The notes beneath the pieces were generated by a model. It had not been told where the DNA came from. It was given only the letters and a program-made list of their open reading frames with translations, and ran no database searches. The position numbers and the translations under genes are program-made. Positions 24,561 to 34,900 of a DNA stretch of 64,000 nucleotides are shown in pieces; within the stretch, counting starts at the first letter, position 1; the number at the start of each line of letters is the position of its first letter. The stretch lies in assembly GCA_031308135.1 (NCBI GenBank), contig JAHLJT010009436.1, positions 159,197,302 through 159,261,301 on the forward strand. The letters run 5' to 3'. This DNA is from Acheta domesticus (taxonomy: Eukaryota; Arthropoda; Insecta; Orthoptera; Gryllidae).

Positions 24561-25873
24561 CACAGTTTAATATAACAGTTGCGAAGCTCTAATGGGAGGA
24601 GAATTCATCCGTTTGACAGGTCGCACAACACTAGCGCCCCTGGTGGCCAGCAAGAGGAGTTTCTTGAATGCCACTAGGAATAACAGGAGACGGCCGAGAA
24701 ATTCATAATTTTTAATGCTTAATATTTTAGAACACTATTAAAACACCACTTAGACATGGACATAACATCTAAAAGTTAATGGTATATACATAATTAAAGG
24801 CATATTCAATGTTTACCATATGATACAAATTTATTTCTTTCAAAGTAAGTGTACTGTCAAGGTTACATAGTTAAAAAATAATTACAACTGTATCATGATA
24901 ATACATTAAAAGTGGTAAAAGAGCATAATTCAAGATTAGCATGGTATTTACCAACTGACAATGAATCTTTTTTAGCATCCAAAATGATTAAATTTTAATA
25001 TTTTGGTATTTCTACCTTTTGTTGGCATGTTCTCATTATTAAATTTCATTATATAATGCAATCTTACTCTTATAAATATCTTTAATACAAGCAATTTTGT
25101 CCCTTTGCAACATTCAATAGAAAATTCTTTTATTTTCCTCAATTTTTCAAGCAATAATTCCCCCCATTTCATGCTATGAATGTTTTCTTGGAAATGTTTT
25201 TCAAGTTCATTTTCACATTCTTCCAAAAATATGAATGCCCTGTCACTACATACAGTCAAGCCTCCATCTTCCCTGACTGTATCAAATCTCTTGAAATTGG
25301 TGTACATCTTAGTAAAGTCATGATCACTTGAAGGGCTCTTACAATCAGATAGGGCTGATTTACACACTGTACAATTATGCACTGAAAGTACTTTTTTCAC
25401 AATGAAGCCAAACGTATATCACATAGAGTTTGCTTCTGCCAGAGCTTTTGGCTTACTAATATTTTGGACAGTGAGTGCAGGTTGCTCAGACATATTATTT
25501 ATGCTACTTAAAGAGTAAGGAAACCTCACATTGTTCTCAGAATTTATGTCTGAAATCAGGTGACTAAAGTCAATTACTTCACAATTGCCACTTACACTCT
25601 TTGTACTATCAAAGAGTTTGCAAAATGTGGCATTGTTAAAAGCAGACATAAACTGTCGTGGGGATGGATTACTACAAAATCCTCTCTTATGACGCATGAG
25701 TGAGAAAAAATTCTCCAAACCATCTTGGTTAATTTTTCTCGTCATGAGATATTATGAGTACATATACCGCATCTCTATTTACTGGTGCTGCCTCTTGCTC
25801 GCCACTGGGAGCGCTGCGGACGCACCGGATGAAAAAAATTGTAGGGAGCTTCGCAACTGTTATATTAAACTGT
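24561..25873 (-). mobile_element. P-superfamily DNA transposon, internally deleted, with TIRs and TSD
   Basis: A 1.3-kb element. The 29-bp perfect inverted repeats are CACAGTTTAATATAACAGTT plus GCGAAGCTC (24561-24589) and its complement at 25846-25874; imperfect similarity continues inward for about 70 bp (CATCCG, AGCGC, GTGGC, GCAAGAGG). The flanks carry the 8-bp target duplication GAGATAAG (24553-24560 and 25874-25881, sharing one G with the right terminus); 8 bp is the length known for P elements. Only the C-terminal part of the transposase remains, so it is non-autonomous. The short TSD and intact TIRs mark a relatively recent insertion. Confidence 0.85.
24972..25745 (-). pseudogene. P-element/THAP9-type transposase C-terminal remnant
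   Basis: One minus-strand frame split by a single TGA (about 25416). The first part has NQDGLENFFSLMRHKRGFCS, then NPSPRQFMSAFNNATF, the DGLE-H/N-FF segment conserved near the end of P/THAP9 transposases. The second part has a C-x2-C motif (HNCTVCKSAL) and a long helical tail. The THAP DNA-binding domain, most of the RNase-H-like core and the GTP-binding insertion are missing. It lies entirely between the element's terminal repeats. Confidence 0.8.
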
Positions 25874-26029
25874 GAGATAAGTAAGGGCACCTCCACGTAT
25901 TCATAGCTCCATGGGTATATCAATAGCTCTGTCTCTTTCTCTCCGAAGCAAAACAAAGCGCAGTGCTGTCCTCATGGCCAGTCCTACACTCGGCTTGGTC
26001 GGGTTATACTCATTCGAATTTTGATTTTT

Positions 26030-26620
26030 TATGGATTGCAAAGAGTTACTTGAATTCCAACGAACTCATTTATTACGTGTGTCTTGCAAAATAACAGGAG
26101 GCTGTGCATCGCAATCCACCAGACAATCAGTGAACATCACCATGCACTGTGGTACGGAACAACGATGCACCACATTGTGCCGATCATAAATAATGAAAAT
26201 ATTAGGTTATGCACATATGTACGTCGCGCAATATTTATCACTGCTTATAATGCCTAGTTCACACGTTCAATACCAGCACAAGCTCACTACGTTATGACTA
26301 CCTTCACCACCGTCTTGACTTCCATAATGCCAGCCAACACACCTTGAGGATCTGGGTGTTTTTCTCAGTGAACATTGACCCACGCGGAATTGTTTGTACC
26401 TACACCATATACTGGACGAATGCTGATTTAAAGCACATTATCTTACATAGGGCTTTGAATAACAAAGGAATTTCAATAATTTTTTATACGCTGAATATTG
26501 AATATGAAACTTTCAACATTGATATTCCTATCCTAAATTTGTCAAGAACTAGATTAAATAGTGAGTACAAAGTGAGTGATTTTGAGAAACAAATTGTAAG
26601 AAGTGATATTTGCTGACATC
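26030..26620 (+). promoter_or_regulatory. Putative promoter/5' region of right glutaminase gene
   Basis: Inverted counterpart of 16147-16720. The conserved block reads CACCGTCTTGACTTCCATAA and then TGCC (26316-26339). Relative to the left gene, the possible Staf/ZNF143 core has one change (TTCCATAATGCC versus TCCCATAATGCC). An in-frame TAA at 26597 lies before the ATG. Confidence 0.4.
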
Positions 26621-26788
26621 ATGGCTGCGACAAAAGGGAAAGAATCTCCGTCAGGTGATGTTATGAAGAGAAGAAGAAGTACATACTTCGATACTGATCA
26701 TACGCCAGATAACTTTATGAGCAGAATATTCAGATTACTTCAGAGAAAAACTGCTGACCCAACAGTTCCCATTAAAGGTCTGATCGAA
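26621..26788 (+). CDS. GLS: Glutaminase-like protein (right paralogue), exon 1 with start codon
   Basis: First coding exon of a gene whose 11 exons here total 1,535 nt (511 codons and 2 nt) with every splice site GT/AG and the frame open throughout. It encodes MAATKGKESPSGDVMKRRRS, then TYFDTDHTPDNFMSRIFRLL and QRKTADPTVPIKGLIE; donor GAA|GTGAGT. It is exactly 56 codons, as in the left gene, with about half the residues identical. This exon diverges more than the catalytic exons. The start was chosen because an in-frame TAA precedes it and the paralogue agrees. No evident mitochondrial presequence. Confidence 0.85.
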
Positions 26789-29700
26789 GTGAGTTTTTCC
26801 ACTGGTCCGTCTACTTCACTGTTCCCATAGAAACTTTATTTGGGAACTCGGATAACAAATTATTGGGATATATTCAGATATTTGATATAACAAATTACAC
26901 TCTAGCTACGATTAGCTCGTAATAGATTTTTCATTTCTCTGCATTTTCATTGAATGATATGATGGAATTATCAAATGCGAAGCGTGATTCAAACAACATT
27001 TTTATTCACCATATCCACCAAACAAGCAGCCCAATTCTAAAATTATAGAATCGTGTTAAATATAATTAACACAATTATAGAATTTCAGAAATTGTTAAAT
27101 TATTGAATCAAACTTGTGCCAACCATATATACCCACGAAAAACCTTCTTACTCAAGATTTAAGATTAGGACATCATTCAGGTCCACTTTATTTTCTTGAC
27201 ATTAGCCTTTCTAAAAATGTCCTCCAGTTTCGTTTGGAGTATTCTAGGCGAATATTTTATATTAACACTTTTTAAAATGTAAAAGCTGTGACAGAAAACA
27301 CTGCGATGAGCAACTTTGTAAAGGAAACAAAAAATAATTAATGGTGCTACAGAATGGCACAGAGTTTCTTGTAGTAGTAAGTCTTCTAATTTCTTTGGTC
27401 TGGGCTAGTTTTACGGTTTTGCCACATTTTCTTGTCAGCTTTCAACAATTGCCTTCTTAAGTACATTTTAAAAACTTTTCTCAATATTTTGGTTTTCTAA
27501 TGGTAGAACCGAAATTTTACTTTAAGAATATTAAAGAAGAGTAAAACCTCGTCCAATATAAGGGCATTTTCGTTGAAAACTTTGGAGCAGTTTTTAAGAA
27601 AATTCTGATTAAGTGTTTCTATAAATGCGAAATTTAAACTTCTTTTACACTGAATTTTTTTGACTTTTCTAACATTTTATTGGAAGTCATTTCAAGATCT
27701 TCCATTCACAAATGCAATAATGTATATAATTCGCTGAAAATGTACATAGTAAAGTCGTAGAATGTATGTAATAAAAATACATTTGCATAATTTTTTAGAA
27801 AAACAAACGTTTACCGAAAAAACCTGCTTCAGTCTACGGTTGCCCTTATCATCATAATCCAAAACAGACTTTCGTTCTGACAGATTGATCTTCTTCACAG
27901 ATTATTGTATTTCTTCCATTGTCCCTTTTAATAGTTCAAGCTGTTGACCAATCTGGATAGTCGAGACGCCTTAGCAATCTCAGGCAGATTGGTGAGTTTG
28001 AATCCTACCTTACGACGATGATATTTCAAGCTGTTCTGCATTCTTAAAATCACTTCATTATATTAATAATATCAGTAGTTCAACATAACTCTCGAAAATC
28101 AAATTTTCAAACCCTAAGACGTAGCGTCTTCGAGTGACGCGCGATCGATGTCAATAAAGAGGCCAAAACGAGCGGGAAACGTGTTGCGACTGTGCATTTG
28201 CGCCTACCTAAATGAGACGCGATTTCAACAGATCTTCATAGTTATAAGTGACGTTGACATTCGTCACCTTTCCGTTAAATTATATTGCAGTTGACACCTC
28301 ATTTGTTAATATTGGGTGGATGAGAGAGCCGTAAAACGTACATAAATAATGTGAAGTAATTTATATCATCAGGAAAAAATCTTTAACACGTGGTGTAGCC
28401 AGAATACATGTTTTTGCATCCTTCATACCGAAAAATCGACTGATGACAAAACGTCTGTCTGTCCGTCTGTGCACAACGTTATTGCATAAACTGTTCAACC
28501 GATTTTCTCCAAAGTTGATATTCCACAATCGTTCTGGCTGATGTCGCGGATCCTGGAATTTGAAATCGATATTTTAATTTTGGGGGTACTTTACATGCAT
28601 CCCCTCGGACATTTTCAAAATTTTCAAATAAATGTCTCCAAAATAAAATAATGAAAACTACAAAATTAAAGACACAGGTTTTTGCCTCAGACAAAGTCTG
28701 TTGTACAAAATTAGTTCTTTAAAAAGGTCATGTACATTTTTTTGAAAAAAAACGAATAGTTTTGCGTAATTTGAGGTTGAAATTTACGAATAAAACATTC
28801 TGAAAAACTGCTCGAAATTTTTTCTTTAAATTTTCTTCACTTTTGTAATTAGGGATTGTAAAAAGTATGGTGCTAGTCCCATTTTTGAGTATTGATTGGT
28901 TTTTCGAAAATTGCACAAAAAAAACTAGAAATTTGAAGGGAGATTTTTGCTTCAGACAAAGTCTGGTATAAAAAATTAGCTCTTTAAAAAAGATCACGTA
29001 CAATTTTTTGAAAAAAACGATTGGTTTTTGCGTAATTTGCGATTGAAATTTACGAAAATATTCATTTTCAAAAACCGCTTCAATTTTTTCTTTAAATTTT
29101 CTCCACATATGTAATAAGGAATGGTATGAAATATGGTGTGAATCCCATCTTTGAGTATTGCTCGTTTTTTTCGAAAATTAAAATAAAATTAAAAACTATG
29201 AAATTGAAGATAAGAGATTTTTGCCTTAGACAAAGTCTGTTATACAAAATTAGATCTTGAAAAATGGTCATGTAGAATTTTTTATAAAAGTTATTTCGAG
29301 TAATTTCTGTTTGAAATTAATGGAACGTATGGTGTCCCGTCTTACATAACGTTGTAATATTGCGAGAACATATGTGCTATTGTAGCACCACTAGTTTTCT
29401 GTTAGCTTGGTCACATAATTCTGTGGTCACAGAGTAAACGTTCTTAAGTTAAACATCTTAGGAGTAAACAAGGGTTAGATTATTGAGCCGTCAGCTACAT
29501 TAAGACGATTAAGCTAAATTTCCCAGCGTTGTTTTGTCGTTAAGGAGGCAACATGAATTCGGTCATTTTACTAAAACAAAATATATACTTAATTTGTAGT
29601 TTCTGTACTTATTCCAATTTCGCTAAAAATTGACTTAAGAACTTTTATCCCGTGACCACAGAGTTGTTAATCGTTGTTTTTGTCTTTTCATTAATTGTAA

Positions 29701-30363
29701 GGAGAATGCCAAGTTCTATCGATGTAATGGATAGAATTGAAATGGAAGATAATTTGGAAATAAAGGAACCACGCCCGATATACTCTTCGAAAAAGCAAGA
29801 GCCAAAACGTTTGACGTTTCCATTAAAATCAAAATGTAGATATGTAAAAGAATAAAGGGAATTTTGTAAGTGCCGAGAGGGGTAAGAAGAAAACGTGCTT
29901 CTCCCATACTTTTCCGAAATGAGTGGAAAGCAGCTCTTCACTAGATTCTTTCATTACAATTAATGTAAATAGTTCTAAATGAAGTATAAATTGATACGTG
30001 CATCTTTTGTATGTATTGAAGTTAACTCAATATATTTTGACACGAAGCCTTTACTATGAGGATTGCTGATAATGGTTTCTTTCTTAGCTAGATGAAGACG
30101 TGGCGTGAGTCGCACTTAAAAGCATATGCTTTGACATACGCAATCTATAATAAATTAAACAACACTAAGTCCTGAAATTTTAATATAATGGCGCCTCTTG
30201 GTTATTCGTGGGCAGCAGTTGATTCGTGCATGATGAAAATATAGTGACAGTGGAGCCAAGAAATATTGAATACTCGACGCTTTCAAGAGAATCAGCTTGT
30301 AATGAACAACTTTCTTGCCTTAATGAACTACTTTTCAGACAGTCTCGAACAAATGATTTACAG
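26789..30363. other. Intron 1 of right glutaminase-like gene, with repeats
   Basis: Contains a minus-strand repeat-X end at 27340-27700, a segment at 28.08-28.34 kb matching intron 1 of the left gene, and a related repeat (about 28370-29395, with CGTCTGTCTGTCCGTCTGTG near its start and GTGCTATTGTAGCACCACTA at its end). Short frames at 29.65-29.94 kb have no recognised domain. Confidence 0.55.
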
Positions 30364-30467
30364 ATGATGGAGGCAGCAGGGATACGACGCACTGATTGCC
30401 GTCTGAACCAATTAATGGAACGCGTATCAAAAGAAAAAGACTACGTGGACGAGAAAACTTTGGTGAA
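30364..30467 (+). CDS. GLS: Glutaminase-like protein (right paralogue), exon 2
   Basis: 104 nt after acceptor GATTTACAG, donor GTAAGTATT. It encodes MMEAAGIRRTDCRLNQLMER, then VSKEKDYVDEKTLV and a split Lys codon. It has the GIRRTD signature, but the following Pro-Arg-Leu has become Cys-Arg-Leu. The same frame is open upstream to 30226, but with no ATG before the exon, so that extension is not considered coding. Confidence 0.9.
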
Positions 30468-31652
30468 GTAAGTATTAATAGCTTTTGAATACATGGAAAA
30501 ACCCTAGGAGTTGTGAATCTTCAAAGTACGTCTTGAGAATATTTAAGTAAAGCTTATTTTGTAAATAAATAGAATGTAGTATTTAGGCCCATAATTTCCT
30601 TTGAGAATTTTAAACTTCTATTTCTAGATCTTAATAAGCGTTTACAAATGGAGCCAAAAATTTGTAAAATGGATAATTTAGTATATAACATCTATTGCAT
30701 TTCGTAATAGAAATAATCTCTCTTATATCCGTTTCTAATACTTTCGAAAACGGAGATACAGAATTTCATCAGCATCTCTCAAGGTCTGTTACTGCCCCCC
30801 ACTCGCCCCAGCGCGTTATCGCACATCCTTGTTCTGTTTTCCAATGCACTTTGGGCAAGTTCGGATTTTATGGGCTACAGAAAATTTACAGAATTATATT
30901 ATTATTTTTTCTACCTTTTCTTGCAAAATTCTACACATAAAATTCATGGCTTGTTTTGCAAATTTTGAATAAATCTGGAAAAATGAATTAAATTTCTTTG
31001 AGAGCTTGATTCCATGGATGTTTCTTGACTGAATATTTCTACAATATGATCTCCATTCCAAGGACAGAAAACCCGTTCCATATATCACAACGCTTCATAT
31101 TGCTTATATAATTTTATCGGGAGACTTTTGGTGTGCCCTCAAAATATATCAGAACATGCCCTGCGGAACACCTGGGATGAGTTAATTGCCTACCAATCAG
31201 GAGCAAATATCAGACTATTACATGAAAATCACTCCCTTGGTTACTTGGCAAAAGTTTTCATATTCGACCTCTCTAAATTCGCAAAATCATTGTAACATTC
31301 TGACACCTGTATTAACTTAAAATAGCAAAAACAAGAGAGATAACAAGAAATATTAAATGTGATTCACAAGAGATTCCAGACATCCACTCCACAGACACTG
31401 CCTATTTTCGTCAAAAAATATAAACTCGCACCATCCGAAAGATTAAGAGAGTGGTGCAAAACTGGCAATTTGCTGAATGGAAGGTACGTACATCACTAGT
31501 ATCACGAAATATTGTTCCCCGAGAGTGGAGATGAAAAGGAGGGAAATTATGTCAAAACTTCTTTACATTTGATGTAAAAATTTTGAATCAACAGTATCGG
31601 AACATTTCCAAACCTTGAATAAGTTAATTGAGTTTAATGATTTTCGTTGCAG
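30468..31652. other. Intron 2 of right glutaminase-like gene
   Basis: 1.2 kb against 3.4 kb in the left gene; the difference is the Tc1 pair and the hAT-like repeat in the left copy. 31.34-31.48 kb matches 9.6-9.71 kb in reverse. Confidence 0.6.
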
Positions 31653-31782
31653 GTTAATCGATGACGATCTGCCCCTGATATCTTCAACACTGAGAAATCT
31701 TCTCGTTATTCCCGATTTCCCTTCCTTCTGCAACCATCTGGAACAAATATTCGACGAGTGTGCGGACGTCACATCTGGCGAA
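31653..31782 (+). CDS. GLS: Glutaminase-like protein (right paralogue), exon 3
   Basis: 130 nt after acceptor TTCGTTGCAG. It encodes LIDDDLPLISSTLRNLLVIP, then DFPSFCNHLEQIFDECADVTSGE. The donor is GTGCGG, the same uncommon context as in the paralogue. It continues in frame into exon 4 after a 76-bp intron. Confidence 0.9.
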
Positions 31783-31858
31783 GTGCGGCCCTCAGTATAA
31801 GTGAACGATTTTTTATATAAAGAGAATGAACATTATTGCAACGGTTGAATTCATTTAG

Positions 31859-31986
31859 GTTGCGCCTTACGTCCCGGAGTTGTTAAAAGTAAGGCCAAAC
31901 TTCTGGGGTATGAGCGTGTGCACTGTGGATGGGCAGCGGTATTCGAAAGGAGACGCTACAGAACCCTTTACGCTGCAGGCATGCAG
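31859..31986 (+). CDS. GLS: Glutaminase-like protein (right paralogue), exon 4, catalytic Ser replaced by Ala
   Basis: 128 nt after acceptor TCATTTAG, donor GTAACA. It encodes [20 protein letters not shown], then [20 protein letters not shown] and AC plus a split Ser codon. The residue at the Ser286 position of human KGA (nucleophile of S-x-x-K) is Ala: codon GCA, against TCA in the left paralogue. Only four of the 43 residues differ between paralogues here, and one is this catalytic residue. Tyr of VAPY (Tyr249) and the Lys of the motif (first full codon of exon 5) are kept. If expressed, the protein should lack normal glutaminase activity. Confidence 0.92.
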
Positions 31987-34900
31987 GTAACAATAATATA
32001 CAATTTCCACATGTATACGCCTAGAATTTCTAAATAAAATTGAAATCAGCCTCAGAAATCATAAAATTATTGAACTCAGTTTTCTTTATAAATGTTTTTC
32101 TGTAACGTTAATGTTTGGGAATGTAAATGTAAATAATTCCCTCTATGCACAAAGAGTTAAGGAAAAAGAAAACATCTTCACAAACCCCGTACATATGTCA
32201 CTTCTGGATAGAATGGGGCATTAGCCCCAGTCCTGCATGAAAGAGATTTAATACGAAACTAATGGTGCTACAACCGCCCCCTCGCATATTTCCGCTCTAT
32301 TTGTAACGGTTACCACGTGAACATATACTTGTGTAATTTAAAAAATAAAAGTTATACCAAAATAACATTTATTTCACCTCACTCACTACATTTAGCACTC
32401 ACTACATAAAAATTTTAAAGGAAAAAATCGGTGATGCTAATTTCGACAAAATATTATTAAAATTATTATTTCACGAGAAATCACGCGAGATCCATCCATA
32501 TTTTGAAAAAATATACATGGCCTATTGCCAAGTTCGAGAATTCACAATAATGCAGCCTATGTACGAGGGGGAGTTGGACTACGTAAAACGTTCATTGTTT
32601 TGTCGAAAGACATCAGTACTTTCATTACATTTTAACTACCTGGAATTGAATATGTTGACAAATCTGTATAATATACTAGTGTATTATATTGTAGCGTTAC
32701 CGAATATCAACTTCATTAAATTAGCATTAATTTCTACATTTCTCTGGCAATAATCTGCGAAAGGCGCCTCCGCTGGCGCCGGGGAATTTTTGGCGTGACT
32801 CCCCTCCGCTCTAATTCGACACGCGCAGCTGCGCCTCCTCGGCCACCGCCGCCCCTCCTATTCTTGGTGCCCGACCACCCTCCGCGTGTTTGTCTTCCGG
32901 GAAGCGTTCCTTAAGAGAACGCACCCACCCCCTTCCAGCTCCTGGGTCGCCACCCAGTGGACGTCAACAAAAATTAGGCTTGCCCTAGCCCACTTCTACG
33001 ACTCATGTCTAGGCTTGCACGTGCGTCCAAGTAAACAATGTAAGACAGAGACTTGAGACAGAAGATACTGGAAATTTCCCATTAAAGATCCCTGTTCAAA
33101 CGCCTTCAGCGATTGGACGAAGTCATTTCACTGCGCAATTTCCTATAGCCTATCGCCGAACGGGTTCGAAATTGTAGTAGAACATTCTCGAACTTTAGAG
33201 TTTTTTTGGAGGGGGACCGAGGCAGCGAGCAGAAAGAAAGTAACATTCCGAAGGGGCGACTTTTGACTGAGTAGCATTCTGTTTTCGGCTTTTGGCTGAG
33301 TATCGCTCTGCTTTAGACTTTCGACGGCGGCGCTTGTTAATAAGACTTCGTGAAGGCACTCTGTGACTGCCCGTCGGGGCCTTCACTTGATTTATATTGT
33401 GGCGAGACTTTTCAAGAGAAAGTTTTCTTTCGGACTCGATCAATTTTCAGAACCATAGTTTTATCGGTTCAAGTTATTTAATGTGCCGTGCTTGGCCACG
33501 ATTCGATGAGCCAAAACAATTGATTTTGTTGAAGTAGACTTGATTATTAGTCTATCTGTGGCATAAGCACTCGGAAGTGACTGTGTTAATCGTCAAGATC
33601 GCCACCGCTTGCGTCAATGCCCGTCGAAAGTGCTACCTGATGGCGCCCGCTCGACCAGCTGAGGGGAGCAGCTGAGGGCACACTCCCTCGGCCGCGCGGC
33701 CTAGACGACCTGACCGCCGCCACCCGCCTCCGCCGCCGCCCGGGAGAAGCCCCTTTCCGAGACGCCGCCCCGCTGAATGGGGCAATGACCACGAACGTCT
33801 CCAGACGGTGATGTGTACTAGAGCTTCGCCGAAAGCGCTCAAATGCCCCTCAGGCGCTACGGAATAAACTTTTGCAGTTAGCTCAAAACAAGCAGGGAAG
33901 GAAATATTTCAGGCCGCGCATTGGCCGTTAATAAAATTAGTCGTAGATTTTTTTGTGTAATGCATTTTGTCTGTTGTTGATTGTAATAATTTAATTTTAA
34001 TTTCTCTTGTTTCGCTTATTTTGGTTTGCATTACGGGGAAAACTCACGAGCTCGTGCATAGTAGTGTAAGTCTAGGTTAATCTTTCTTTTTTGAATCATT
34101 AAATTATTTACGTTAACCTCATTCAGATGTGTTCTTTCTTGCTGAAACAACGTCCACTAGCCATCCCATTTCTTTCAGGACACCTTTCTGCCACCTGAGC
34201 TAGCTGGAAGGTAAGGCGACCCACTTTCACTGTCATTCGCGGAGACCGCGAGTGACGTGGCAATATATACTAGTCAATTCACATGGTACTCAAAATGTCC
34301 CGGTTCAGGAAAAACTTACGGAATTTTTTTTCGCAACGGTTCTATATATTTTTGAGAGTGCTGAATTCGAATTTTATGTTTACCACCTCATAAAAAGTCG
34401 AATTCACAGAGAAAATTGCAAAAAACCGTAAAACTTTCGCCGTTTTTTTAGTTTTTCGCTTGTATCTTCAAAACTATGCGTTGTGTCAAAGCAATTGTTA
34501 TTTTCAATATTAAAGTAGATAAAATTTGCTATAAAATAGATATGAACTTTAAATTTGTGAGAGACGGTTTAGGCGCTAGAGCGCGCTGAAAAATGGTTAC
34601 TTTTTGGGCCTTTGGCCAAAGCGGGAGAATAGCTCCTTCCAGCCATCGTACCTTGCGGCGGCGCGCTAGTGTCACTTTATCATGCTTGAAAAATGCTATT
34701 GTGAACAATTGTTTAGTATTGTTAAATGATGAACCCTCCGATATTCACGGAATCAATAGTGTCGTGTTTGCTCGCGTGGAGTATCTGTAAATTCGAGCCT
34801 TAGGTAACCAAAATAGAGGGATATAAGAAAATAATTACGTCAGTACGTTCTGTACAATATAATTTGTACCAACAATATGTTTCGCCAAGAGAGGAGTAAA

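Noticed and set aside
30226..30363. Open frame running into exon 2 of the right glutaminase gene, a possible alternative N terminus
   Set aside because: There is no ATG in frame before 30364, and the left paralogue has unrelated sequence here. The acceptor GATTTACAG explains the conserved part.
30339..30363. Alternative splice acceptor TTTTCAG 25 bases upstream of exon 2
   Set aside because: Joining there shifts the frame from exon 1 and reaches a TGA within six codons.
33586..33842. Two overlapping Arg/Gly-rich frames
   Set aside because: GC composition alone removes stop codons. No start context, splice signals or domain.
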